From Actinernus sp. WN-2022 (taxonomy: Eukaryota; Cnidaria; Anthozoa; Actiniaria; Actinernidae): 64,000 nucleotides of DNA. Positions 51,880 to 64,000 of this stretch are shown one piece after another (positions within the stretch are counted from its first letter, which is position 1; the number at the start of each line of letters is the position of its first letter). The DNA lies in contig JAOWCC010000287.1 of NCBI GenBank assembly GCA_030867875.1, forward strand, positions 193,501-257,500, read 5' to 3'. Under the pieces are notes generated by a model, which was not told the origin of the DNA, searched no databases, and saw only the letters and a list, made by a program, of their open reading frames with translations. Made by a program: the position numbers and the translations under genes.

Positions 51880-52115
51880 CAGACGGCAGTATTGGAATTA
51901 AATGACAATTCGATTAACTCTGTTTTGCTTAAACTGCTGAATGGAAGTTCTTCACTCAAGCAAATATTACAATACCATTGATCATTTGTAATAGAATAGC
52001 GATGGTAAATGTTAAGAGATATAAACATTGAGCATTTCAAATGGCACCACAAATATCGCATTGTATTGCTCTCACGTTTAATCTTTATCACGTGTTAGAC
52101 ATATTGGGCATTTAT
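51880..52115 (-). mobile_element. PHD-finger LINE ORF1 fragment, decayed
   Basis: The minus strand carries a CPIC pair, an IQCDIC pair, WCHLKC and NDQWYCNIC, followed by LPFSSLSKTELIEL. This zinc-finger pattern is typical of the 5' ORF of cnidarian CR1-like LINEs. Stops and frameshifts interrupt it. It lies on the opposite strand from the LINE at 53.0-54.9 kb. Confidence 0.5.
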
Positions 52116-53029
52116 CTACCATTTAATGGCGAATGTGACGGCATAAGTGATCGAAATAAGCTTAAGTGAAGCTGAAATTAAGCTGTATTTGAATAAACAG
52201 ACAAAGCGGTAAGTCCTAGCATTGCTATTGCTTTTGTTCTCCATCTGAAGTGTCTGACTGGTCTTCGTTGCGGTAATAACCACTGGCTGCTGCTCCACTG
52301 ACTACTAGAACTGAACAGGTGCATTTCGGCCCGGCCTAGGACCTTGTTGGTCTAGACATACTTCCTGTTATGTTAATGAGCCATGACGTATTGTACAACC
52401 GGGACCTAATGTAGTGTTCATGACGAGCCAGAGTATGCGACTCCGGGACGCTCGTGTGTAAGATGTATGCCGAGTGGTTTGGCTAAACACCAATCCTGCC
52501 TTTAGATAGAGACGATCCAGAGACCTATATGGTCCTTGATCTGTTTGGCAGCGGCATGCTCATGTTTCCTTACGAATATATTTCCGGCTTGAGTCTATAC
52601 GAATTTGATATTGAGATCTTTGTGGGATTTCAAACAGTTGTTAAACAAGTCACGGTTTCTTTTTGTTAAACTCTCCGATATGTATACACTGTCCTCGGTC
52701 ACACGAGTCCAAATTCGTTGGTTGTTTTGTCCCGGAGATTCTTCCTTCCCTTGTAGAATTTGTCACGTACATCGCGCCGTACAAATTTCACGATAATAGC
52801 AGGATCCCAAGTCCAAGAACATTCCAATTTAGAAGGTTTAATCCCTGTTAGTCGATGACTAAGGAAGTGTTCATTATTTACGGTTGGGGAAGGGGGGGTC
52901 GGCTAATTCATGGGGAGGGACAAAAAGTTTTAATTGATTTTTTTGGGGGGTCAACACGTCATTCTTGAGATATGACCTAGACTTCTCCTTTGAACCAGTC
53001 CTAATTACATTTCTTCCCTCATAAAAAAC
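52116..53029. other. Stretch without a recognisable gene
   Basis: No protein-like frame and no clear repeat were found here. Confidence 0.4.
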
Positions 53030-54899
53030 CTTGACATTAAGAAGTCCTGTGGTCCCAATGAAATTCCGCCAAAATTTCTGAAACTGTCTGTACCTACCAT
53101 CACTGCCCCAGTGACGAAGCTGATTAACTACTGCATATCGACTAGTACATGGCCGCGTGATTGGAAACGCAGTAATGTGAGCCCTGTTCATAAGAAGGAT
53201 GAGACTACTTTTAAGAAGAACTATCGACCTATTAGTGTACTATCTGTTATGGCGAAACTGTTTGGAAAAGTGAAATACGATCAGCTGTATGCAACGTTCT
53301 CTCCTATATTCTCTAGCAACATGTCGGGATTTCTTCGTGGCCACTCATGTTGTACAGCGCTAGTTAAGATGACAGACGACTGGCGCATATCACTTGATAA
53401 GAGTCATAAGGTCGGAGTTGTGGCCATAGATCTGTCCAAAGCTTTCGATTCTATCAGCCACAACCTTCTACTAGCTAAGCTAAGAGCATATGGTTTCAGG
53501 GAGTGTGCTTTATCGCTAATTCGGTCCTACCTACATGATCGTCAACAAAGAGTTAAATGTAACGGGCAGTTCTCTGACTGGCTCCCAGTTCGTTGCGGTG
53601 TCCCACAGGAAGCCTGCTAGGCCCCCTCTTATTTAACATCTTCGTGAACGATGTTAATCAAGCTGTTGATATTTCATCACTGCGCCTGTATGCTGACGAC
53701 ACTACCCAGTATGCAGCTGACGTGAGTCCAGCTGCACTTGAGTTCACCATTAACCATCGCTGAAGAACTGGTTCTCTGATAACTTTCTTCAAGTAAACGC
53801 CGCTAAAACGCAGGCCATGACTTTAGGAAAATCAAAGTATACGTACGACCTAAGAGTCCATGAAGATACTATTATTGTGAAAGACACCTTGAAAATTCTA
53901 GGTGTGACTCTAGATAAGGACCTTACATTTAAACCACATATTAACGAAATGCTAAAGAAAGCTTACGCGAAAATAGCGGCACTGCGCCGGCTCAAGCGCC
54001 TTGTGCCAACAGCTCACTTGATACGACTCTACAAGGCGTACGTATTACCGCATTTAGAATATTGTAGTCCCATTTTGTTAGGCATTGGTAAAGGTCTTAG
54101 CAACAAAATCGAATCTGCAAATAGGTATGCTATCAGAACACTACTTAATTTAGGTAATAACGCAAATCATCAAGAAACACTATTAGACATGGCCTCAATG
54201 CGGTCATTGAAACATAGACGCAACGTACAATCTCTAATGTTATTCTTTAAATTCTTCAGAAATCAAGGTCCTGTATACATATCAAATATTTTTAAACCTA
54301 GAGTCACTAGCTATAACTTAAGAGGTAGCGGTAATAACGTAGTTCAGCCATCCTATAACAGCCTTTTCAAGCATAATTCTTTTTCATACACAGTATCTCA
54401 CATTTGGAACCAGCTACCATCGGCAGCTAAAACTACAACTTCTTTAACACAGTTTCGGCAATATCTTAATAAGTCTGACTTTATTGGATGCCAGTGTAAA
54501 AACTGCCTCTAACTAGCTCCTCCACACATGCACCTATATAATTGATCTACTTAGTTTACATTGATATCTTTAAATTTTGGCACCTTTAACTTAGAGTTTG
54601 TATATATATCGTATGGTATTAGTATAGCTAGACTTGCTTACTTATTGTATATATGTAAATAGTTTGAACTAGAGTTCTCTTAGCCTTTATCCATATTGTT
54701 ATGTACTAACAATGTTACTATATATATGTAAATAGTTGAAACTAGAGTTATCTTAGCTTCCATTCGTGTTACAATGTCATGCCCTAGCTTTATTGTCCTA
54801 CTACAAATTTTATATTTTGTTACTATTAATTTGTCGAGCGCTTATATCGGGAGATTGGGAGATTGGGCAACCACTTCCTGCGTTACCGACGGTAAATAA

Positions 54900-54930
<31 letters not shown>

Positions 54931-54931
54931 G
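53030..54931 (+). mobile_element. CR1-like LINE, 5'-truncated, ending in (ATT)n
   Basis: The frame near 53,040-53,620 has reverse-transcriptase blocks (NYRPISVLSVMAKLF, VVAIDLSKAFDSI, VRCGVPQ). A frameshift near 53,620 leads to LGPLLFNIFVNDV and the catalytic YADD (53,689-53,700). After a further break, 53,817-54,512 carries the C-terminal region (FKPHINEMLKKAYAKIAALR and a long thumb-like part). The 3' end is an ATT microsatellite (54,900-54,930), the usual tail of CR1/L2-like elements. No endonuclease domain is present, so it is truncated. Fairly young compared with the other LINE fragments. Confidence 0.8.
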
Positions 54932-55126
54932 TACTGGGCGCTCAGAAACCCATTTTACAACAACTGCCAATTTTCTCGCAATCTGATTGGCTGATTTTCA
55001 TCATCAATAAGTGGACAGACAACAAAAGCTGACGTCATTTGTCACGGAGTGTTAAGCTAAAAGTGTTTTGTTGTTGTAAAATTGACTATTTAGTTTGTAC
55101 GTTGTTGTTTTAAAAAAACAAGTTAG

Positions 55127-55246
55127 TTTTTTTATGTTTCTGTCCTAATATTGACAATGATTTTCGTGGGCGCCTCGTGGATCCACAGCTATTTTGACCA
55201 TGTTACGACGAAAATCATTGTCAATATTAGGACAGGCACGTAAAAA
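55127..55246. mobile_element. Hairpin MITE, arms about 40 bp
   Basis: CTGTCCTAATATTGACAATG...TTTTCGT at the left and its near-perfect reverse complement at the right enclose a 40-bp loop. No coding capacity. Confidence 0.75.
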
Positions 55247-55537
55247 CTAAAATAAAAAAAATTATTCCATGAGGTCGGTGACAGTTGATTTCAATTCATG
55301 AACTTGATCAAACACAGGCTGAAGTTTCCTATCAAACAAGAGGCCCTGAGTGGCCTTAACTCGGGCCACCTAAAATATGTTAATTAATACATGGAGTTCT
55401 AGCATATTTTTGTGTCATACATGATTTGTGCTAGGGGAGCAGGATAATTGATTCTCATGCTTGTGATAGTTTACATGATTGCAATCACATGGTTGTTCTC
55501 GATGGCAAACAAATCTTAATTCATATATTTAAAGGGA

Positions 55538-55605
55538 CTTGTCCGAGATCGGTAGTGTTATCAACAAAACCTGTTTGTAAATGCTATTTTCCACCTTCTT
55601 CCAAT
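55538..55605 (+). repeat. Dispersed repeat shared with 19,865-19,945
   Basis: See the runs GAGATCGGTAGTG, CAAAACCTGTTTGTAAAT and TATTTTCCACCT, in the same order as at 19,865. Confidence 0.55.
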
Positions 55606-57912
55606 TCTTTAAAACCACCAAAGGTGGTCACGGTCCCTTACACTACCTTACAGGAGCTTCTAATTACAAGGTTTTACTGATAATTAAATCGGGGTTTCAT
55701 GAGGGTTGTTGCTGAAGGGACTGGTCAGAAATTAGCAGGGGGAGGGGGTTGAGATGGAGGGTCATATTTTTTTAATCCCCCAAAATGGAGGATAATGGGG
55801 AACTGGAAAAGGGGTGGTTATAGGGGAGAAAGGGTCAAAATATTTCATACTCATTGTCCTGGGAGTGTTTTTTAGACTTTTTGATCTCATTCTATACCCT
55901 CCCCCGGCATCTCCCCTGCTAATGTTTGACTAGTCCCTAATGTTTAATAAAATATTGTGTGTGTTGATTTTATACATGTACACTACTTGGAAAATAACTA
56001 TTTAAACAATAACACTAACTAAGGTAACACTAACTAGTATACACAAAGGAATGCGTGGTTCTCCTACCCTGCAAGCAGAAGTTTTTCATATCTTTGCCTT
56101 TCCTCCAAGTAGCATGGAACCTCTCGAGAACTGTATTCTGATTGCACCCAAAATACTATACTTCTATGGTTTTTGTACTGCACTTTCTAATGGTTAGGGT
56201 GTTTTCAATTGTTGCGTAGGCCAATACTATCGTTCGTTTCGAGAAGTTCCACCCGACCCCTTTCCTGCCGCCGAGAGAAACCGATTTCATGCGCCAGTAT
56301 CTCGATTTCCATTGGCCGAGAAAAACGAGACGGTAAATATTGTAGATTTCAGATTGTCCATTTCCTATTGTTAACAGCAAGGGAAGGCGAAGTGGAGCAC
56401 ATTCAATACATTTCCTTCTTCGAGGGTATAAATCAAAGCTTTCTTTAGGATAAATTAATTGAAAAATTATTGAATGGTTATTTCAAGGTCTTCTGTGAAG
56501 TTCAGCAAAATAAGAATCCAAAGCCGAAGTTTGAAGCCCGTTCGTATCAATCGTCGGCAAACAAAAAACTGCGTGACGACATAAATATAAACGGCTGCGA
56601 AGGATACTTTGGGCAGAGCCATAATTTATATCACTGAGATGCCGACGCTGGCCTAGACCAACAGGAATCTGACCATTCACTGCTATATTTGATGCCATTA
56701 CTTTTAACAGAAACGAGTATTAAATAACGACAATGCAAACTTAAGTTTTGTGGTTTTACTTACACATTTCGGTGCAAATATTTCACAACGTCGGCCACAT
56801 GCGTTTATGAGCGCCACATATAATCTCTAATCCTTTGGTAAAATGTGAGAAATTTCCATCCAAAGTCCTTCTAGAAAAACTCAACATCTTGCCACTAAAT
56901 TCCATCGAAGAAACACGCTTGACTCTAGTCTTGTGTGACAGTGTGTTGGTCGTGTCGAATAAATATCTGGCCGTCCGTGTAAAAAGACGTCATTCGGCTC
57001 CGACATTCCCACGAATGAAGTTAAATTTACACATTAAGCTGTTTACATTTGAGATGGGACACTCACAGCTCCCGAGTTCCGGGTTACTGCCATCTTGTTT
57101 TAACTGTGTTAAGTTATGTAAATGAATAAATATCCCGAACGATATCGAATCTGATTGGTTCATCCTGTCACGTGTTTAGTCAACATGTGCAATGTGATTG
57201 GTTAACGGCGCGAAAGGTCGACACAGAAAATAATAAAAACAAGAGGCTGTACCAGCCTTTACTCGGGCCATATGGAATTTCCACAAGGAATAGTTGGTAT
57301 TCTTTGTAGGTTTGATTAAAAAAGTATTTACACTTGCAATTTTTTTAGCCTTTGGGAGAATAAAAAAATATTTTGAATTATTTTTACAAGAGTTACATAT
57401 ATAAATTGTTTTAAGAAGAATTGTGATTCTGTCTCCAGAGAAGCCATATCATAAAAATATAATATTAGTCATGTAAAAATACTCCTATTTTAGAGTGCCT
57501 GGGGTGATAACTACCATGGAAAACAGAAAGCAAATTGCTGCCATGTTTATAACAGTAGCTACATATGTTTGAGACAATATACATGTAGCAATACAAGACC
57601 AGTGATAATATAGTGAACACGAATGGTTAATTCTGTCCTGGTCTGCTGAGACTTATAACTCTTAATCAAACAAGTTTGATTTCACACGGTTTCGCATGGT
57701 TTTCAGGGAAGAATAGGCGAATCCTTGCTGACATCAATGTTTCCATTTTTGACTCATTAGCATAAATTAAACTTCAAGCTACAAACACACAGAGTACATC
57801 AGTTGAAAGAGAATTTTAAACTTAGTAATAACCGAAAATGTCAATATTTACGGAGAAATTGACTTTTCAAACCTGTAAAATGGGCTGGGGGCAAAAGTTG
57901 CCGACAGCCATA

Positions 57913-58125
57913 CATTATTTAAGAAATAGAAAACATTTCCCGTGTTTCTATAGAGTTATAGAAACACGAGTGGGAGTTTGGGAGAACGAGAAATGGCAGT
58001 GGGAACACGAGCCCGAAGGGCGAGTGTTTCCACAGCTATTTCGAGTTCTTCCAAACTTCCACAAGTGTTTCTATAACTCTATAGAAACAAGGGGAAATGT
58101 TTTCTATTTCCTTTATAAAATAACC
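57913..58125. mobile_element. Self-complementary MITE with TTTCTATAGAGTTATAGAAA
   Basis: Two arms of about 105 bp are imperfect reverse complements, and each carries the small palindrome TTTCTATAGAGTTATAGAAA. A third copy of that palindrome with flanking ACACGGC lies at 59,133-59,160. Confidence 0.7.
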
Positions 58126-59132
58126 CACAGAAAATAAGTACAACAAAGGACCTTTTAATTGGAGCCCAAAATTACACAGAATGATGAAGAAAAAGAAGCT
58201 ATATGGACTAATGCTAAAATTGGATTGACAATACACGGAAGCACGTAATGTTCAACAGTTCATTTTGCCTCATGGACTTCACGGCGTGGATCAAGCGGGC
58301 GCCGGTTTTCGTACCAAACTGCAAACAAAGTTTGCAGGAGATCAAGACGTGTTGCAAGAAAGGAGGATATTTTGGATTTCTCTTTAAAATCTAGAGCTAC
58401 AAAACATGGAAGTCATCCCTCTGGTCATCAGTTGTTTTGTTCATTCTGTCTTCCAAGGACTAGAATAGTTCTTCGTCGATTCGCCGTGTGTCATGCCTCG
58501 TGAGGTCGCATACGGACGGCAGGTTGTTTTCATCAGACACTTCAAGCTTGATCAGATTTCCTTGCCCTTCTCATCCTCTACGGCACCTGTAGAGAGTCAT
58601 ACTGAACCGTACATTCCCGTTGGATGGAGTTTTAGCATATGTACAAGACTGTAGCACTTGGATGTTGATTAACTATGTCAGGTTTGTGCTCCACATTTTG
58701 CTGAGTGTACTTTTGATTTCCATTTCTATTTCAACCTCTATTTTGTGCATCTAGATCATGTTAGCAATATTTAAGACTGGATTTTTTTAAAGTTCTCCGG
58801 CTTAAATCTACCAAACAATTGTCTTTAATTGAGCTTAGTCAGCCAAAATAGACTGTTTTGGCGAAAATGATTGTTTAATATCGCACAAATTTGCGAGCAA
58901 CTCGATCAACTTTGTCCACAAAAATGAATGTTGTAATTCGTACTTTGAGATTGTTTTGAGTTGAATAAAACATCGGCTTGTTCCTAAACTAACAACACAT
59001 TGTCGTTTCTTACAATACTGTAGCTGGTTCTTCGTCGAATTGAATTTAGTGCTCAATGTTTTTAGAAAAGTGTAGGAATTATTTCGCCGAGTTTCAAATT
59101 GAGTTCAAGGCCACGATGCCGGCATAATTTGC

Positions 59133-59160
59133 CATGTTTCTATAGAGTTATAGAAACACG
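59133..59160. repeat. Solitary copy of the TTTCTATAGAGTTATAGAAA palindrome
   Basis: Same palindrome as in the MITE at 57,913-58,125, followed by GCGCGTATTTTCTGTGG also seen in related form there. Probably a half element. Confidence 0.6.
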
Positions 59161-60275
59161 GCTTTCAACCAATCAGAGCGCGTATTTTCTGTGGATTATT
59201 TTATAATTGTATATTGTACTATTTTTAAATACTTCTTCCTCAAAATAGATTTATTTTATCATTCTAAAATTTTCAGTGATTATCAAGTGTGTCAATCTCT
59301 TTTTCGATTGATGGCCTCTGTTTATATGTACGTTGCTTGAAGTTTGATGTATGCTAATAAGGAAAAAACATAAACAAGGATTTGCCTATACAATAGGCCA
59401 AGTAAAACCTCAACAACAAGTCTTTAAAATAACACATGCAATGTTCCTTTGAACTTCCTCCCAGTGATTTAGCATTCAGTTTTGCACTGTTTCAGTAGCT
59501 TTGCATATTTACTGGCACCTACTACACCAGGGGTCAACCCCCAGGTACCCTGGGGATTTGCCCAAATACCCAATCAAACTCGTTGTATCAAATCCCCTGG
59601 TATGGGACACAGCAATTAGTAAACATGCATACAAGGTTCCTGATCTATGAACCAAAGTGAGCTTTTCCTCCTCACCGATGGGCAACAAACAATTAATTCT
59701 GACAGGTTCCAATGGATCCACCCCTGGGGGAAGCTGCTAATACATGCAATATTTACCCATCCATTTACTACAACAACAAAAGAATTTAAGGCAGCAGTCT
59801 TGATTATGTATGTAATCCACTAGGTTTACCCTGCATGTATATTAATATATAAAATGTACATAGTGGCAACAAGGGAACTAGTACTACTACTACTAACAGA
59901 GGAGAAGCTCAATGTATTTAGCATCATGGTATTGCTAATTGGGGACAAACTCATTTGCTCTCTATGTATACGACTATATCCACTACACTTGAGGGTCGTC
60001 ACTACCAGAGATTTGGTTGCATTCTCAGTGTCGGCCTACAATTTAACATTCTGATCCAAGAAGACACAAAGGTCTAACCATTTGCAGATGTCAGAGCAAA
60101 TTCAGCTGCACAACAGACTGACACTTAACCACTGAGCTTACTGGAATGCAGTTTAAGCAAACTGGAGGCTACCATCTTTTTGTTATAGGCCCAAACTTAG
60201 TTCAGATAAAATTAATCCAATTGTAATGAAATTATAAATACATACATATATATATTTATATAATAGATAGTTACT

Positions 60276-60376
60276 AACGCGCTCTCTGATTGGTCAAAAA
60301 CCATGTGTTTGTGAGAGTATAGAGACATAGAAAGGAGTAACGCGCGATCTGATTGGTTTGTGAAATTATAGAGACA
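60276..60376 (+). promoter_or_regulatory. Duplicated CCAAT-box promoter stretch of the tyrosine-recombinase gene
   Basis: Two related units (TAACGCGCTCTCTGATTGGT...AGAGACAT and TAACGCGCGATCTGATTGGT...AGAGACAT) stand in tandem 35-135 bp before the ATG at 60,411. Each has an inverted CCAAT box (ATTGGT) and a GCGC core. Confidence 0.5.
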
Positions 60377-60410
60377 TGAAAACGTTTTCGACTAAACATT
60401 TCGTGTCAAA

Positions 60411-61869
60411 ATGGAGGAAATGCCTAATTTTACCCTAGACTTTGAAGACATTTTCCAAGATGGCATCGACAAAGAGCTTATAGACTTAGTTGATGAAGTA
60501 ACCAAGCCGATTGAGTGGGATAAAAAAGAGGAGGAACATCAACAAAGCAGATTCGCTGTTCTCAGTGACAAGGAGCTTGACGCTGTGGTAGAAAAGTCTC
60601 GGGCACAGTCAACGAAACAAAACACCAAATGGGCGGTAAGACTTTTTGAAGGTAAGGTAATGGTTGGATTTGTGAGTTTCCTTTAGCACTGCATATGTTA
60701 AGTATTGATGAAAACTAATCAAGCAAAGTTTAACCGGCTGCTCCAAGCTTAAAACTAACAACAACAACAAATGTATCGCTAGACGTAATAATTATTAATA
60801 GTTACATTTTACATCTTTTTCAAACTACTGCGTTTTCCTACCTTTGCCATTGGTTTAACATGGGTATTTTTTTACAGATTGGTGTGCTACCAGAGGAAAC
60901 AAAAAACAGCTCCACGAAATGGCAAACAGCGAACTTGATGGTCAGCTTCGCAAATTCTATGCCGAGGCGAGAACCAAAGATGGCCAGTGCTATGGCCGAT
61001 CGTATTTGCTCAGCATCAGAAACGGCATCGAGCGCCACTTAAACAATCCTCCACTGAACAGAGGTCTAAAGTTCACCAAAAATCCTGATTTTCAGCAGTC
61101 AAACCAGATGTTAAACTCCAAGATAAAAGTGCAAAAAATGGATGGGAAAGAAAATGTTTTGCATAAGCCAGTTCTCGAGTCCGGAGATATACTGAAACTG
61201 AGGTCCAGTAATGTGATGAGAGGAATCACTCCTCTTGGGCTCCTAAGGAATGTTTGGTTCCACATTATGCTGTACTGGTGCCGCAGAGGTCGTGAAGGAT
61301 TGAGAGAACTGAAAGCAGACAGTTTTACTTTCAACAGAGTCAGAGATGACGAGGACCGGGAATATGTTACCATGACACACGATGAAGCCACCAAAAACCA
61401 TCCCGGTGGTACGGCAGACGTAGAGAGCTTTGAGAAATACGGACGAATGTACACCACATCAGGAGATCCTGGAATTGATGGAGTAAGCTGCCTTGAGCTC
61501 TATCTTCCAAAGAGAAATGAAATCTGCAATGCCTTTTTTCAGTATCCAAAGAAAAAGTGGTCGAATACTGATCCCATCTGGTACGACAACAAGCCGCTCG
61601 GCATCAACAAGCTGACAAGCATGATGAAAGAAATTTCCAAAGATGCTGCTTTGTCCAAAATCTACACAAACCATTGTGTCAGAGCCACAGCAATAACACT
61701 CTGGTCAGATGCACAAGTTCCTAGTCGGCACATAATGAATATATCTGGTCACCGAAATGAGCAAAGCATCAAGAACTACAACCGTCGTCCTACCACTGAA
61801 CAGCTTCGCTCGTGCTCCAACATTTTAACCAATGCTCTTGAAACGGGATCAGCTACCGGGCAAGCTTGA
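60411..61869 (+). CDS. DUF3504/Crypton-type tyrosine-recombinase gene, two exons
   Basis: Exon 1 is 60,411-60,651 (donor GTAAGG) and exon 2 60,878-61,869 (acceptor TTTTTTACAG). They join in frame to give 410 residues. The N-terminal part is acidic, then TKQNTKWAVRLFE leads into a SAM-like helical domain (RSYLLSIRNGIERHL). The recombinase-like domain has an Arg-bearing CRRGREGLREL helix, the HxxR block NHCVRATAITLW and a GHRNEQSIKNY end with the tyrosine in place. This order fits DUF3504 proteins (QRICH1/ZMYM/KCTD-like), which come from Crypton transposons. With the catalytic residues present it may be a young Crypton or a domesticated gene. It is the only complete host-type gene in the window. 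Confidence 0.8.
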
Positions 61870-64000
61870 CCCCTTGCGAAAAAAGCCTTGGATATCTTAG
61901 GATCTTCTGGGATAATCCTTGGATATCTTAAGATTCAAATCCTAGAACCGCTTAGGATTGTCCTAGGATTTTCTAGGATTTGAGGTGTGAATTTTCACGG
62001 TAAATTTGGACACTTGGATGTTCTAGGATTTTCTAGGATTTCTCAAAATATTCATGCCAAGGCATTTACGATGCATGGTTCTAGGATATTGTGGGAAATC
62101 CTAGGATTTACAGTTTACATTTTCCTTCGGTTTTGTAGGAAATGCTGGGACTATCTAGGAATAGACTTTTAGGAATTTCTAGGATGTCTTAGGAATTTCT
62201 AGAATGTTCTGGGATTGCCCATGCTATATTAACAGCTTTTCAGGGAATTTTTCAGGGTTTTAGTGACGACCAATCCACGCTCAAGCATGTTTACCGGCTT
62301 GCATGGTTTTTGAGCAGTTCTGATAAAACATTCAAAATTCGCTATCTTTGTCATTAACAGTCTATCAGGGTCAACCATTCCGAACTGATCTTTAAAGTCA
62401 ACCACAAGTGTAATCAGATAAACACAAAATCGTTACTTAAAATATACATGTACCACCCGGTTTTTAGTTAAATTTTCAACTTTTTGTGATCACGTCGTTG
62501 GTCATGTGATAGACATTTTATGAAACTTTTATATTAGGATGACTAAAAACGCTAAGATTAGTTATAACCACCATTGTTCTAGGATTTGAGTAAATTCAAG
62601 TGACTCTATTCAACAAAATAGCTGTAGCCTCGTTTTCATGTTCAAACCATGCCTTAACATGCTTGAGACGTAGAACCTTGCATTGACAATTATATACACA
62701 ATATCTAAATCTTTCCGTAAATTCTAAGTGAGGAAATTATAAACACGTGCATTTACATTTCAAGATTATTACTTTAATATTCCTTTGAAATACATTTTCA
62801 GGGTTTTTAACATCATCTCATCATACATTGTAATTGTCTCTTTAAAATAATTTTCATAGCACATAAAAAATTGTGTTTAATGAATATACATGTATACAGT
62901 AATTATCTTAAAAATAAAAACAGAAAAATGTGTCTATATTGTAAAATATATTTTTTCTGTTTTGCCCTTTCAAATAAGTAGAATCTACATGTATACATTT
63001 TCGCTTCTCAAATATCTCCCCATTTAATATTTTTAATAGATCATCTCTTCATGTTTGTCCTTTTTAGCCTGAATAAGATAGCAATATGGTTTGCAATAAT
63101 GTCCTGTTTATTGTACTGTTCAAAGTTTGTGTTGACCAAATTTAGCAGCAATGTATGACAAAAAGCTGGTTCACCTTACAATGTTTTTGACTGGCTGTAG
63201 AGAAATCTACTGAGAACCTTGGTTATTGTACAAATAAGAGTCCAAGCTTCTGGACAAGTGCTTTTCAGATTGTACTTGCCTCTAGGAAAGTATTCTTAAA
63301 CAAATTTGTTTTACTGTGTTTATAAACAGTATTTTGGAACCCTGATGGCTACATTAGTATAATTATATTATCACAGGACTGGTATGATTTCAGATACACT
63401 GTAATATCCATACCCCCACCACGGAGGGAATTTGCCTCATAACCCAACTACCTACCCCTCTGGAATTGCCATTTTCCTCCATACATTTGATTTCCTATTA
63501 TTTTATGGAGCCTCTGGCCAACAAATTGGTGCATGACCACTTAATAGAGGTTTAACTGTATTTCAAATTTTGACTAAAAGGGCCATGGGCACTTTTTGAG
63601 GGGGGACCTATTTGAGGAAATACAGTACATTTTTAAGCTCACAGGTCTTTATATAGTGTGAATAATTGACTATCATGCATTTGGTATAATTTAGTTGCAA
63701 AATGCAATCATGTACATGTATATGACACAGTCTTACTTATAGAAGTGATTGTGTTGGCAGCTGTTTTCCTTCCCTCTTTGTTTTGTGGCTGAGAAGGTCA
63801 GGCTCAGTGACATCTGTGAATTAATTAAGTAATAACAAAGATCAACAAGTTACATGTACATGTATACTTACAAGGTTTTTAACTAAGAATGACATGTATC
63901 TACAGTATGATCATTCACTATATTTTTTTATTCACATGTATGCATCTTGAGTTTAATCCATTTGATACATTTTGCAAAGCAGATACATGTACATGTGTAT
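61870..64000. other. Downstream stretch without a recognisable gene
   Basis: After the recombinase gene comes a degenerate 10-bp-periodic repeat (61,880-62,220) and then AT-rich sequence with no protein-like frames to the window end. Confidence 0.45.
61880..62220. repeat. Degenerate repeat of CTAGGATTTT-type units
   Basis: More than fifteen variants of TCTAGGATT or CTTAGGAT occur in 340 bp, partly in direct tandem with a 10-bp period (CTAGGATTTTCTAGGATTT). A further isolated copy lies near 62,578. Confidence 0.65.

Larger units (their letters stand above)
54932..60270. other. Repeat-rich stretch without a recognisable gene
   Basis: It contains hairpin MITEs at 55,127-55,246, 57,913-58,125 and 59,133-59,160 and a dispersed repeat at 55,538-55,605. 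The open frames present are short and lack known motifs. Confidence 0.45.

Noticed and set aside
1..64000. CRISPR arrays, tRNA or rRNA genes, bacterial operons
   Set aside because: No regularly spaced identical repeats with unique spacers, no cloverleaf with A and B boxes and no rRNA-like sequence were seen by eye. Introns and LINEs show that the DNA is eukaryotic.

Overview
The window looks like nuclear DNA of a marine invertebrate, most likely an anthozoan cnidarian. This is inferred from AT-rich sequence, GT-AG introns, many short hairpin transposons, CR1-like LINE debris, and THAP, P2X7-tail-like and Crypton-derived genes. No sequence search was possible, so the host is not fixed. Host-type genes are sparse and mostly broken: a kinesin-14 copy (3.8-7.0 kb), a RING-type copy (9.8-10.1 kb), a THAP gene (20.4-21.7 kb), a P2X7-tail-like gene (23.7-25.0 kb, minus) and one apparently intact two-exon DUF3504/Crypton-type tyrosine-recombinase gene (60.4-61.9 kb).

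The main object is a complete-length Polinton/Maverick (adintovirus-like) element at 29,561-50,973 (21,413 bp). It has terminal inverted repeats of about 330 bp that begin AG and end CT, and a perfect 6-bp target duplication, TAGAAG. Inside, short accessory genes run rightward from the left TIR. They meet a long leftward block holding the virion and replication module: DNA polymerase B, chromodomain integrase, penton-like minor capsid protein (apparently duplicated and fused), a pVI-like small protein, major capsid protein, the C-terminal part of an adenain-like protease, packaging ATPase and several small basic proteins. A rightward, intron-containing Cys-rich gene and two leftward accessory genes fill the right end. 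Several core genes carry stops or frameshifts, and the polymerase lacks its central palm region, so this copy is an endogenous fossil unable to replicate by itself. The major capsid protein and several small proteins are still open.

A second, older Polinton right end lies at about 15.0-19.37 kb. It has its own right TIR and decayed copies of the same right-arm accessory genes, and it was hit by a 987-bp piggyBac-like element with TTAA target duplications (17,560-18,546). The two copies together show which accessory genes are lineage-specific yet conserved.

The most interesting regulatory signal is a composite ETS-plus-CRE/ATF-like site (CCGGAA next to a CGTCA half-site). It recurs beside gene starts in the complete element, usually 67-73 nt before the ATG and often with a TATA-like box in between. 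The rest of the window is mobile-element debris: LINE fragments at 2.5-3.6, 5.4-5.8, 25.5-25.9, 26.6-28.4, 51.9-52.1 and 53.0-54.9 kb, and many MITE hairpins.
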